This document shows positions 10,223 through 20,195 of a stretch of 64,000 bases of DNA, one piece after another (positions within the stretch are counted from its first letter, which is position 1; every line of letters starts with the position of its first letter). Made by a program: the position numbers and the translations under genes. The notes beneath the pieces were generated by a model. The model had not been told where the DNA came from. It worked only from the letters and a program-made list of their open reading frames with translations, and ran no database searches. Origin of the DNA: Hymenopellis radicata (Eukaryota; Basidiomycota; Agaricomycetes; Agaricales; Physalacriaceae); the NCBI GenBank assembly GCA_015501595.1, contig JADNRX010000303.1:1-64000 (forward strand). The letters are read 5' to 3'.

Positions 10223-13200
10223 TTATACTTTATATAAAGTCTGATATGTATATAAACTAAGCCAGTTATTTACTAAGAACGTATCTACAGTATCCAAAAT
10301 ATTCTTAGTCGTCCAAGTGTCGTCCAACTCACTCTTACCAAAGTGAGGAATCAATACACAACTCTGACGAACATTAGCCAAAGGTATGATAGACCATGTA
10401 CGTGTTTGGTTATCCCGCAAGTATGCAGTTTCCACCGTTGGCATGTTATGGGATCTGCGATCGCTGGAAGAAAGTTTTGGAGGCATATACCATTCCACGT
10501 ATGCTAGCGCGTGTCGTGGCCAATAGGAAGGTGCATTGATCATGATGGTGCCCTGAAGTCGAAAGGTTTCTGGTAATCGAAAAATAACATGTATACGCCC
10601 GATTCGAGTGCCTGTTAAATCGCGTTAGAAGAAGACTATCAGCAAGAGAAATTACATACCAGTAAGGCCAGTAGTTTCAGCCTTATCTCCAGTATACACA
10701 ACCACCGTATCAAAGCGACCACCGCTCAACGGTGAAGCTTTAACAGTATCGCGATCATCAGAGTTATCGTCCACGCTCTCCAGGCTGAACTTGAAGGAGT
10801 GATAGACGTCCACGCCCTGGAATGGTAAAGGAAATGTCGCTGCAGGCTTCTTGATGACAGACTCGCGCAAGAGATTGATATACTCCTTGAGGTGATCGCC
10901 AAAAAGCGGCACGCGATGGTGCTTCTCGATGAGGGAGATTGATTTGTTGGGGGATGTAGGGAACTTGGGAAGAAGAATAGTTTGAGGATCCTTAAGCTGT
11001 GGAGTTGGCTTGGACTGCGACTTAGACGTAGGTGGCGTCTGACCGGCAGCAGGTTTTGATGTAGAAAGAGGGGTAGGGGAAGGGGGAGGAGGAGCACGCT
11101 GAGCAAGAGCCCAATCAACATAGCGTCCAAACATATGAACACCCTCTTGTCGAAGTATCCAATGAGTCATCTGTGGTGCCTCGTCACGCTTGTTGGAGGC
11201 CCGCCACGCCTTTTTGGCAAAGTCGATATGAAGGTGTTCAAACATCTCGGTATTGAAGTTGTTGGTGGTTCCCAAAGAGCGAATCATGTCGACATAATGT
11301 AGGAGGGAGTGGAACTTGGGAATATTGAGATCGTCGCGAACTCCAACAGCGATAAAGTAATCCTTGTTGTCGTGCCAGGTCTCGAGCGCATCAGTCATGT
11401 ACTGAAGGGTGTCGTCGTCATGGGTGGAGTACTGTGCAAGGTAGATGAAATCCAAAATAGCGCGACAAGCAGTAATACCTTGACTGCTCATGCGCGATCC
11501 CACCAAACAACCCAACAGAATTTTCCCCATATTTTTCCTTTCACTCCCACTAATCTGCGACAGCGCAGAAATCCCATTCTTGAAATGACGAAGCCCAAGA
11601 CCAGGAGGAAGACAGCGAATGCGCCGATCAAGTTCCTTCTTGGTTAAAAGAATTTGGCACCATTCAATCAGATGCTTGAGAACGCCTTGGTATAGCTGAT
11701 GAAGGACGTCGGGGGTGATAGAGAAGTGAATGTCGGTGAAAGGGAGACCCTCCCAGAATGGTCGGGTCACGTACCCAGAAACCTCTTCAGCCATACAGGC
11801 TTTGAAGTACTGAGCTGTAGATGAAGTGGTGGCGCGAGCATTGCTTATAACGCCTAACGTCCAGGTGTGCGTGCGGAGGTCAGAAGGAGAGCGGTCTCCT
11901 AGATGCGCAGCAGAAACCTGGCATTTGGGACAGGTGCCGTACTTGCTACAGGTGACGAGACATTGTTCTGGGAAATCCGCCACGTAGCTAGCAAGAATAG
12001 GGTGAACGTGCCGAACCTCCCCATTACCGCCTACCATCTGGACGCCATCCTTGCCAGCATCAATGAGGGGGGAAAGGATGATGCGCATGGCATGGTGAAA
12101 CAGACGCTGATAGCGAGCACTGTGTTCCCGCTTGGTAAGACGGCCCTTGGACATCTTCTCGACTGGGAGGTAGGCGATGAGAATGCAGACTTGTTCCGTA
12201 GGCTTCCGACGCAGGGCATTCGGAATATTGCCAAGCGTTAGATATACAGGATACGCCTGTTTGCTGCCGGAGAATTGTGTAAGCTGCGTCTTGTCGGTAG
12301 CCAAGATGACTGGCGCAATCGTTCGTCCTTCAGGAAGCATAGCCTAAACACATTTAAGCCATTGAAACTAAGGAGCATATAGAGACGCACCTGAATATGA
12401 GACCACCATTTGGAGGTCCACATCTCATTATACACCCGCTTGGTCTTTGATGCGTCAGTGAACACGCTCTTCGGCCGGTAGACAAGGTGCTCTGAGAGCG
12501 ACAGATCTCCCCAAAGGCTTTTGATGGCTCGGAGAACGTCTCGATGGCGAAGGACAAACTTGTCGTCTGGTCGGTCCGGGAAGGAAAGATGCTTCACGCG
12601 CCATTTTCCAGCTCGAGGAGGAACAGAATCCACGACCTTGTGTAATCCTCGTATGCTGTCGTAGGAGAGTCCCAACTTCTCCTTGACCTACATAGAGGCG
12701 TAAGTGGGGATAACAATAAAGAGGGACCAAGAAACACACCCCAGGAATCTTGAGTAGGCGGTCGAAGGAGTTGTGTCCAATTCCATCCTTTACCACCCAT
12801 TGTGCTACGCGCCAGTCCAGCTCGGAAGCGAATGGTGCATAGATATTGGAAGAAGGAGGTGGATCTTGCCCCTCCATGGCTATATCGCCATCCGGGTCAC
12901 CAAAAATATCCCGCCAGCGATGATGAAGGGACTCGTCCATCTGAACAACTACGCCGGCGCCCTTGTACTCCACCTCTACCCGTGTATCATCATCATCATC
13001 CAGAATGCGACGTGTTGCCCCAAGGAGAGTGCCCAGACGGCGACTCTCAGTGGTGGCGGGACCCGGGCCAGCCTCCCCAATGCCCACCTGCTCTGACGGC
13101 TCCAGGTTAACGAAATGAAAGATGTCGTTGTCCTCCTCGAACTCCCGCAAAACCTCGGCAGGCTCGTCGCTGTCGTATCCATCATCGCTACCATCTTCAT

Positions 13201-13441
13201 CGTCGGAGTCTACAGCATCACGCAAGTCCGGCATGTCCGCACTTTCCATTGGCAGGGCATCCTCCACAGCGTCGGCGGTGTCCGGAGGAGGGTCCTCGCT
13301 GGTGACCTCAGCCGCTTTGTTCTTTTCGAAGGTGTAAAACCATTTGCAGTCTTTCGCCTGCCGGACGTGTGAGTTTCGGCCTTGCGCAGTGGCAAAATGA
13401 CGACCGCAACCGGCAGGACAGATGAGGGGATCAATGTTCAT
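10223..13441 (-). CDS. Plavaka-class transposase
   Basis: DNA transposase of the fungal Plavaka family, a Tnp2/CACTA- and KDZ-related group, acting on the element's own ends. Exons by splice reading: 13441-12740, 12687-12391, 12343-10660, 10611-10223. Together they give 3,072 nt, exactly 1,023 codons plus stop, with no internal stop. The N-terminus has a C2H2-like finger (CPAGCGRHF...SHVRQ), then an acidic linker. The core carries the family's hallmark strings MLPEGRTIAPVILATDKTQLT, CSKYGTCPKC and NFNTEMFEHLHIDFAK. The C-terminal exon contains LAYVEWYMP and VNNWLSLYT, as in relatives. It is the only transposase seen in the 14.2 kb element, so it is the obvious driver. Family assignment is from remembered motif similarity, not a search. 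Confidence 0.9.
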
Positions 13442-13557
13442 GGCGAAGAGGGGAGAGGAGGAGAAAAGATGGGGACAGGTTTACTGTTTGATGGAATCTG
13501 TCTGCATATAAGAGGGTCTCAGCTTATCATGTGAATACCAGGACATACCGTAGAATA

Positions 13558-15456
13558 TCAACGGCGTGGAACAGCCAACGAATCCCCGTCAACACGCCGC
13601 ATACATTTGCCATCTGGGCCTCGCAGGATTATCGATGAATTCCCGGAGCATCGGCACAATCGCATGCGAGTATCCTCCATGGTAAAGGCCGAATAAATGC
13701 CGCGTGCAGCAGCCTGAGAAATGTATTGCCGCTGCAAGCGCCGTCCGCTACGAATGATTCCCTTGCGTAAGCCCATCAGGATATTATTGTTAACGGTGCG
13801 CTCTTGGCTTTCGTCGAGGATGACGACGGAGTACTTGGTGAGATCCGGATCGCGCATGGCCTCCTGGAGCAGTATGCCATCGGTCAAGTACGTGAGGATG
13901 GTCGTATCAGAGTTGACAAGCTCCTCGAAGCGGATAGAATAGTGGACGTGTTCTCTAAGGTCCACTGCGACACAATGAGCGGTGCATGCTGGGGCTATAA
14001 AGGAACACATACCGTCCATTTCCTTGCCTACTCGTTCAGCAAGCGATGTCGCTGATCATCGTGCCTTTGAGATGCGGAAGGTCTGAGTATATGACGAATT
14101 GTGGTATCCTGTCGACTCGATTAGGCATGTGGAGTGACAAGATTTGAGAAAGGACGAACTGTGTGCTTTTCCCGGATCCAGTTTTGCCTGTGAGCAGCAT
14201 TACTTGATTGTTGGACTGGAACTACGATAGAGACCTCAACGAGTTCGCGGGTCACGCGGATACTCGGGTACTCGATCCGGCCGGGGGTCTCGGCTACTCG
14301 ACTGGTTCGATCCGCGGATCAATAACGAGTCGGATCATATAAGGATCACGAGTACAGCCTTGGAGGCACGAGTACTCGTCGCGAGTACTCGGTCTGACTC
14401 GCAATAATGTAGATATATATTTTAACTAAATTTACAAATTTTTTAGAAGTTAAACGGACCCTTGCGTGGCCCAAATGAGCCGTTCGCGTGAATTTCTTGC
14501 AAATTCTCACGATCCGGCAAATGCCGACTGGCCGCGTAAGCGTGCGATCGAGTCGTTTTACTTGCCTCTTACCATCACTACCGCCACCCAGAGTGCGACG
14601 ATTGTCGCCTCTGCCGCTCTGACGACTGTCAGGCGGCCATCGGGGTGTGTTCTTCCACCTTGGCTGCATGCCGGGTGGTGTATCTTGGCCTTCGCTCCGT
14701 GCTGAGCCTGCTGCTGCTGTCTTTATGACAGCAGCAGAGGAGGACGACAACGACGACTGGACGGCGGTCGATGGATGACGACACTACGACGACGCTGGAC
14801 AACGCCAACGCAACAACGCGTCTACGATGACGCGTCGACGACGACACCAATGACAAGATGACGGGGTGATGGTGGTGGCGGCGCGACGGCGATGCGAGGC
14901 GAGAACAGTGTCATGGTGAGTTTCTTTTCCTTTCTGCATTCACTCCCACCCCGCCACCACCACCACCACCACTTCCACCACCACATCACCTCCACCACCA
15001 CCTCCACCCTCAGTCCCTGCTTCATGCACGGCTGAGTGTCCCCGTGCAATTGCCCGGGGATGCTCGCCGGGCATGAATGGACCTTTGGTTGGGTGAGTGT
15101 ATGCGAGGTGATGTGCAAGTATTTTTTACTCGTCGGTGATCCGGATCGCCTGCGAGTACTCGCCGGAATCGCGAGTACTCGACTCGTTTGACTCGCGAGT
15201 CAACGCGGGTCGAGTCAAACACGGATCACGAGTAGCCTCTTCCGGCCTCGAGTACTCGCCACTCGGATCGCGAGTCAGACCCGGATCTGACTCGTTGAGG
15301 TCTCTACGAAGCAGAGATGAAACCAAAGGCTTACCGTATATGTTGAGCTTGTAGGGCTCCGCGCGAATGAAACGGTGAAGGGCGGTGTCTGACTTGACTA
15401 GGTCTCGATAGATCTTGTTGATAATACCGGTGCCCGCGAGCTCAAAAGGCAACGCA
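13558..15456 (-). pseudogene. Decayed DEAH-box helicase fragment (Prp43/DHX15-like)
   Basis: Minus-strand pieces of a DEAH RNA helicase. 15456-15345 has an N-terminal part ending at a GTAAGC donor. 14213-14040 has SNNQVMLLTGKTGSGKST (P-loop, but GKTGSGKS where the family has GETGSGKS) and a shortened continuation. 14019-13700 has YSIRFEEL, LTYLTDGILLQEAMRDPDL and VVILDESQERT (family: DEAHERT). The ATP-binding and Walker B motifs are changed and later motifs are absent, so it should be non-functional. The element at 14228-15306 sits in the intron between the first two pieces. Its place inside the 14.2 kb transposon indicates capture of host DNA. Prp43-like subfamily is a guess from the EAMRDPDL string. 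Confidence 0.7.
14228..15306. mobile_element. Nested 1.1 kb non-autonomous relative of the 14.2 kb element
   Basis: Ends TAGAGACCTCAACGAGT and exact complement, matching the pattern TAGAGAYC...ACGAGT of the 14.2 kb element. The subterminal regions are full of CGAGTACTCG/GCGAGTACTC units, echoing the AGTACTTGCC units of the larger element. No coding domain. The flanks share only a few bases (TCG or, with shifted ends, TCGTAG), so no clean 8-bp duplication is visible. A hairpin of CTGCTGCTGTC and its complement lies at 14709-14737. It is inserted in the intron of the captured helicase fragment. Confidence 0.75.
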
Positions 15457-15459
15457 AAG

Positions 15460-16935
15460 TGATAGTAGTGCTGTCGTCGGGTGATGCGACGTCGTGTCCA
15501 AGTTAACGTCGTGAGGGCGTGTCGGGCTGGTGATGAGCGTTGCGGAGTGAGCGCAGGAGTCTGGTATTAACCAAGAGACGATGATCTGCATTGATTGATT
15601 CCATTTAAGAAACCGGGAGCGAGATGTCCATGAGGATAGCAATTGCTGCTAGCTTTTTCAAGCGAGAAAAGCGGGTGTTTGAGTAGCGTGGAGGGTACTG
15701 AAAGGGAGATGACATTGGGGAGACGAACATGTGAATGTGTGCGCAATATAGGGTGACGAGGATTCGTGAAGGCTGCGTGGGCAATAAAAGAGAGGGCCGG
15801 GGTGGATGTGTTTTCGTAGGCGTATAGCCAGACATTTTTTCCTGGGGATATTTGGCGCGTAGTGCCATCGTCGGGTGATGCGGTGTCGTGGCCTCGGAGA
15901 AGGTGGTGGTGAGAGGAGAGTCGTCGATGACGGCACCAGTCCTGGTCGCGGGGAATTCTGCGTGCGTTCTCCTAAACGCCGTTATTGATGATATTTGACG
16001 CGTCTGGTAATGATGAAGAGTCGGCGTCGAATATTCAAGCGAGAAAAGTGGGCGTTTGAGTAGCGTGGAGGGTACGGAAAGGGAGAGGGCATTGGGGAGA
16101 AGAGCATTTCGCGGTCGTCTTCCTGGACAGCGTTGGGGGTGGTAAGAGTGTTGGTAGCCCTCAGGCGAACGTGCTGAAATTGGCCGCTATCACCTGCGGC
16201 GGTGTTGTTCGCCGGGACGACAATGGGTGGGATGGACGTGCGGCAGGTGAGGGATGGAAATAGGCCCGCTGTTTTTCGCTTTGCAAGTACATCAGTAGAG
16301 CAGAAAAAATATAGAGAGCAAATTAAAGATGCACCGTTGACGCCCCCACACCCGTTTCTAGTACATTCAAACAAAATGACCTGTCTTGAATGGTCGTTTG
16401 GTGAGGCGGCGTTGCATAGAACGCGTCCGATTGTGAAGTAGTGGTGGTAGGAAGAGAGTGGATTAATGATCGTTTCGATCACAGCATAGAGTGGGTCTCC
16501 GGTGGTTGTTCTGACAGCGTTCCGGGATAAAATACATTCGGAAGAGGAGGAATGAAGTGACCGGGTATATGGTGAGTTTCTCTTACATTTCTGCTGCCAG
16601 TAAGGCCTTCAGTAAGGCTTCGGCGAACCAGTAACTTTCCATCTGGGAAAGTCACCACATAGACCTTGGTACTGAATACACTTCAGTATTCCTGGCCGGC
16701 ACACAGCTGCTGGGTAGTGGCTAGCGCATGTTTAATTAGCATGCCACTTGTAGGATGATTTTCCCCAAGCAAGGAGACAATAGAGCTCGACGTTGTTGGC
16801 TGTATGATCAGTGATTGATCGTGCAGTTGAGCATCGTACCTCTTGCCTCTCGCCGCCATCATCTGCCAACGTTTACACTCTGCAACCTCGACCTCATCCC
16901 GTTCCTCAGCAAATCTCTCAGTGTACTATTGACAG
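15460..16935. other. No gene; internal direct repeats
   Basis: Part of the 14.2 kb element between the helicase fragment and the plus-strand cargo. A segment of about 73 bp beginning TTCAAGCGAGAAAAG occurs at 15658 and again at 16035 with about 90% identity, and GTCGGGTGATGCG occurs near 15475 and 15870, so the region arose partly by duplication. Minus-strand open frames through these repeats have no recognisable domain. The upstream sequence of the small basic gene starts here. Confidence 0.45.
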
Positions 16936-17472
16936 ATGCTACGGACGCGTGCACAGGCCAACGTGAAGAAGAAAAAGCGGACGGAAAGCCAGAAACAGGC
17001 GGAGAGGGCCTATGAGCAGCGTAACAAGGAGAGACGCCGGGAAAAGTCACGCGAATATCAAGCTCGGTGTGTACTACTTCTCTCTTTGTGTCTACTTTCT
17101 TATGAATGTGACGCTCAGAAAACGCGCCGAAGCTGTCTCTCTACCTCCGGAGGAGCAAGCTGTCTACAACACCAAAAAAAGGGAATATGCAGCTACCTAC
17201 CGGGAGAAGGAGAGAGTACCATTACTGGCAAGGCGCAATACTCCCGGTGGTTGTATGTGTAGATTTTTTATTCAGTGTTCGCGGATTTAACGCCGTTGAT
17301 TAGAGCGAAACGTCGTGCAAATGACGATCTCCTCCCTCGTGCCGGCAAGCTCAAGCGTCCAGAGGATTACAATGAAGGATATCAGGAGCATCAAGACAGG
17401 CGAAACGAATGGAAGCGGGGCGAGCGTCAACGTGTTATTGCTAAAAGGGAGAATGGAGGTGATAACGCCTAA
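16936..17472 (+). CDS. Small basic, charged helical protein (transposon cargo)
   Basis: Exon 1 (16936-17066) encodes a Lys/Arg-rich helix (MLRTRAQANVKKKKRTE, AYEQRNKERRREKSREYQ) resembling the basic region of a bZIP protein but without a clear leucine zipper. A 52-nt intron (GTGTGT...CTCAG) joins it in frame to 17119 onward, RKRAEAVSLPPEEQAVYN. A third piece ending at 17472 (LKRPEDYNEGYQEHQDRRNEW...) continues the same composition, but its splice junction near 17247-17303 is unclear. I do not recognise a family. A nuclear or DNA-binding role is suggested only by composition and by its place next to the dioxygenase gene in the transposon. Confidence 0.45.
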
Positions 17473-17800
17473 GTTTTGACTTATCGTCTGCATACTCACG
17501 TCTTCGTACGGTATTGAGAGATTATTGAAAGCTGTTATGATAATATCTTGCCCCCACTCTTGAGGAATCTTCTGAGGTGCGAGAGTATTTCATTCAGATA
17601 TGGGAAACTCACCACTCAAGGGCTGATGTTTGTTGTTTGTTCCACTCCGATGACTCGTTGTCTTTTGTTCAACAACCACCACCTTCGCTGCTCTTTTACC
17701 ACTTGCCCCCTCCCCTTGAACATGCCCAAAGGTGATTTCCATTTCCTTATTCTATCTTCTGCATGCAGAAGACCTCGGGAACACTCTTGACAGCAGACCT

Positions 17801-19771
17801 ATGTATAGTCAGGCCGACCTTGAGCAGGATTATGTAGGCCCGCCGTTGCGGTTGTTCCTCCGGCCCTCTAGCTTTCCTATTTCTGTCTTCTGCCTTCCTT
17901 TGATCCTCAGAGCTGACAGAACTTTTAGCACCCCCGCTGCTGCTGGGCAATCGGGGTCAACATACGCAGGCCGTACAACTCGCTCCAACACGATCTTCTC
18001 CGCATACGACATCGACTTCGGCGCGCCCATCCATGCACCGACATACGACCTCTCATCAGGACTTGCGGAAACTGCCCGTGCACAGGACAGGCAGTGGATG
18101 CAGGACGCAGAGGGCCTCGCTAATGAGATGCCTGCTGATGGTGGCGGTGGCGACGTTGATGGCAGCGACGGTCCCGATGGCGGTGATGACGGTACTGATG
18201 GCGGCGATGACGAGGAGGAGGAGGAGCTTGATATCGAGTTTGACCATGGTGGCTACAGGCACGGTGTTCCAGTCAAGTGCGCGTCGAGTAGGATGCCACC
18301 TGCTGCATCATCCCTCCTCTCTGGGCAACCTGCTGCTACGTCGTCGACCCTATCAATTCCATCCCCATCCACCCCATCCTCATCTACCCCGTCCTCTGCC
18401 TATTCATCTCACTCAGCATCGCCAGCCTCCTCCAGCTCCTTCACGCTTGGTGAGGCTGAAACCTTTACCTGGCGTCAAAAGAAGAACCTTGAGCATAGGG
18501 CTAGGCTAAAGCTAAGGAGGTCTCAGCAGCTGAGCTCTGATCCCTCCTGTTCAGGTGGCTCGTCTTCCACACCCTCATCTTCCGCGCCCTATATGAAGGG
18601 TGTCACTAAACGTCGCCTCGCAGAGATGGACGACCCTATTCGTATTGACGACTATGACCATATGGATGCACCCGTTACGGCGCCTGGTTGGATTGGGCGT
18701 ACACAGGATTTGCCTCGCTCCTCTCTCAATCTTGAAGAGGCACTAAAGCTGGGTACGCTTCAGACAGTATACTGGAATGGCCGGTAAGTTCTCTAAGACC
18801 CTCTTCTATCGCATCTCATTCCTGTCTAGGCAAACGCGCACAGTTGTTGATGCACATGGTCGCATCATTATGCTTCTAGGTGGTCGTCCACGCGATCAAC
18901 CTGGTAAAAGTACTGGAATGTCCTATTCTGAGGCCCTTGCTAGCACGGAGGCCTCATTTCGACGTGCTCGAAGGCGTACCAAGAAGCGAAAACACCGACG
19001 AGGCAAATTTCAGGAACATACTGTCGGAGCGTCTTTCGGAGGTGGCCAAGTTGAGCCCTCTATTCTTCGACAACATCCCGCCGATGTAGATGGCATTGAA
19101 GAAAATATCTCCAACCCTGGCCTTGAGCGGATTACTGGTTGGACTAATCGTAAGTGATATTCAACGCTCTCGTTCAAATTTAATCTTACATCATACCAGA
19201 CCTCTTCAAGACTTTCCAGCCTGATCTGTATGAAAAAGGTATGGAGGATATGCGAACTCTTGTTGGCGTTATTCCGGGCCTTGCCAATCCCTTTCCCGGC
19301 GGTATTCCTGGAGGATTTTGGGCTGGAGCAACGAGTAATATCGGTCATCGAACGGTAACATGATCACATACAGATCAGGGCAACCTTGCCTGGTCTTGGT
19401 GCGCCATTACTGCACTTGGGAATTATAATCCTGACAAGGGTGGGCACCTCATTGTCTGGGATCTCGGACTTATTATTCGTTTTCCACCTGGCTCGACGAT
19501 TATGATGCCGTCTGCTCTGCTCACGCACTCTAACGTCGAAATTCAGCAGGATGAAGAGCGCATGTCCGTTGTGCATTTTTCTGCTGGTGGTTTATTTCGA
19601 TATGTTCAAAATGGATGCATTACTGATAAGGAGTTTATCGCGGAGGTTTGGCCAAGTATGACGGAGGAGGGACGAGCTGTCTGGTGGTCTGAGAGGGAGT
19701 CTCGTTGGCAGAACGCCTTGAACAAGATGTCTACTTGGGATGATATTCTTCGTAGATCACAGTCTTCGTAG
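17801..19771 (+). pseudogene. TET/JBP-like 2-oxoglutarate/Fe(II) dioxygenase, premature stop
   Basis: Predicted nuclear dioxygenase; TET/JBP enzymes oxidise the methyl group of modified thymine or 5-methylcytosine in DNA. Exons 17801-17850, 17911-18783, 18830-19149 and 19200-19771 sum to 605 codons in one frame. The first half is Ser/Pro/acidic low-complexity. The catalytic half begins near HRRGKF and ASFGGGQ and continues with HTDQGNLAWSWCAITALG (HxD iron ligands), GGHLIVWDLG, FPPGSTIMMPSALLTHSN (distal His) and AGGLFRYVQNG. One TGA at 19361-19363 (codon 469) falls two codons before the HxD His, so normal translation would lose the active site. The gene is otherwise clean, which suggests a recent mutation or a sequence error. 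Family call is from motif recall; another agaricomycete 2OG-Fe(II) clade is the alternative. Confidence 0.62.
19361..19363 (+). other. In-frame TGA in the dioxygenase gene
   Basis: Reading ...NIGHRTVT, stop, SHTDQGN...; no plausible intron removes it, since the only GT...AG pair around it is 19 nt. Confidence 0.75.
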
Positions 19772-20195
19772 ATCACAGTCTTCGTAGATCTTGTCGAATA
19801 TATCTTATTTTTTAATGTCGTATTTGAGTGAATTTATATGTATGCGTTGCAAAGCTCATACAGTCTGGGAAAGTTACCACATAAGAATAGCGAGTGACGG
19901 AGACATGTCACATATAATCACGCTCACTCCAACCACCATCATGCCATGTCGTCTCCCGTGCTCAAGTCTCTATCTGCCACCTCCCGCCTCCAAATATTTC
20001 TGGATATCGTACGACTTTATTCTAGGATTACGTCTTGCACTGCACTGCCTGGAGCCCCGCCGAACATCCCGCCGTTGTTAAGCGGGCATGAGGCATTAAA
20101 TGTGGGAATTTTAGAAGTTATAAAAGGACCTGCTGTGCGCCCTCCATTCTCATTCTCTCTTTCCTTCTTTCCCTCACACTTTCTAATATTCTGCC

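Noticed and set aside
14629..15118. Open frames in the nested 1.1 kb element
   Set aside because: Driven by CACCACCACC/GTGGTGGTGG repeats; no transposase motif.
18033..18509. 158-codon frame overlapping the dioxygenase gene
   Set aside because: Out-of-frame shadow of the acidic and Ser/Pro-rich exon.
19356..19376. A tiny intron removing the TGA in the dioxygenase gene
   Set aside because: The only GT...AG pair is 19 nt, below any workable intron size, and its removal breaks the frame.
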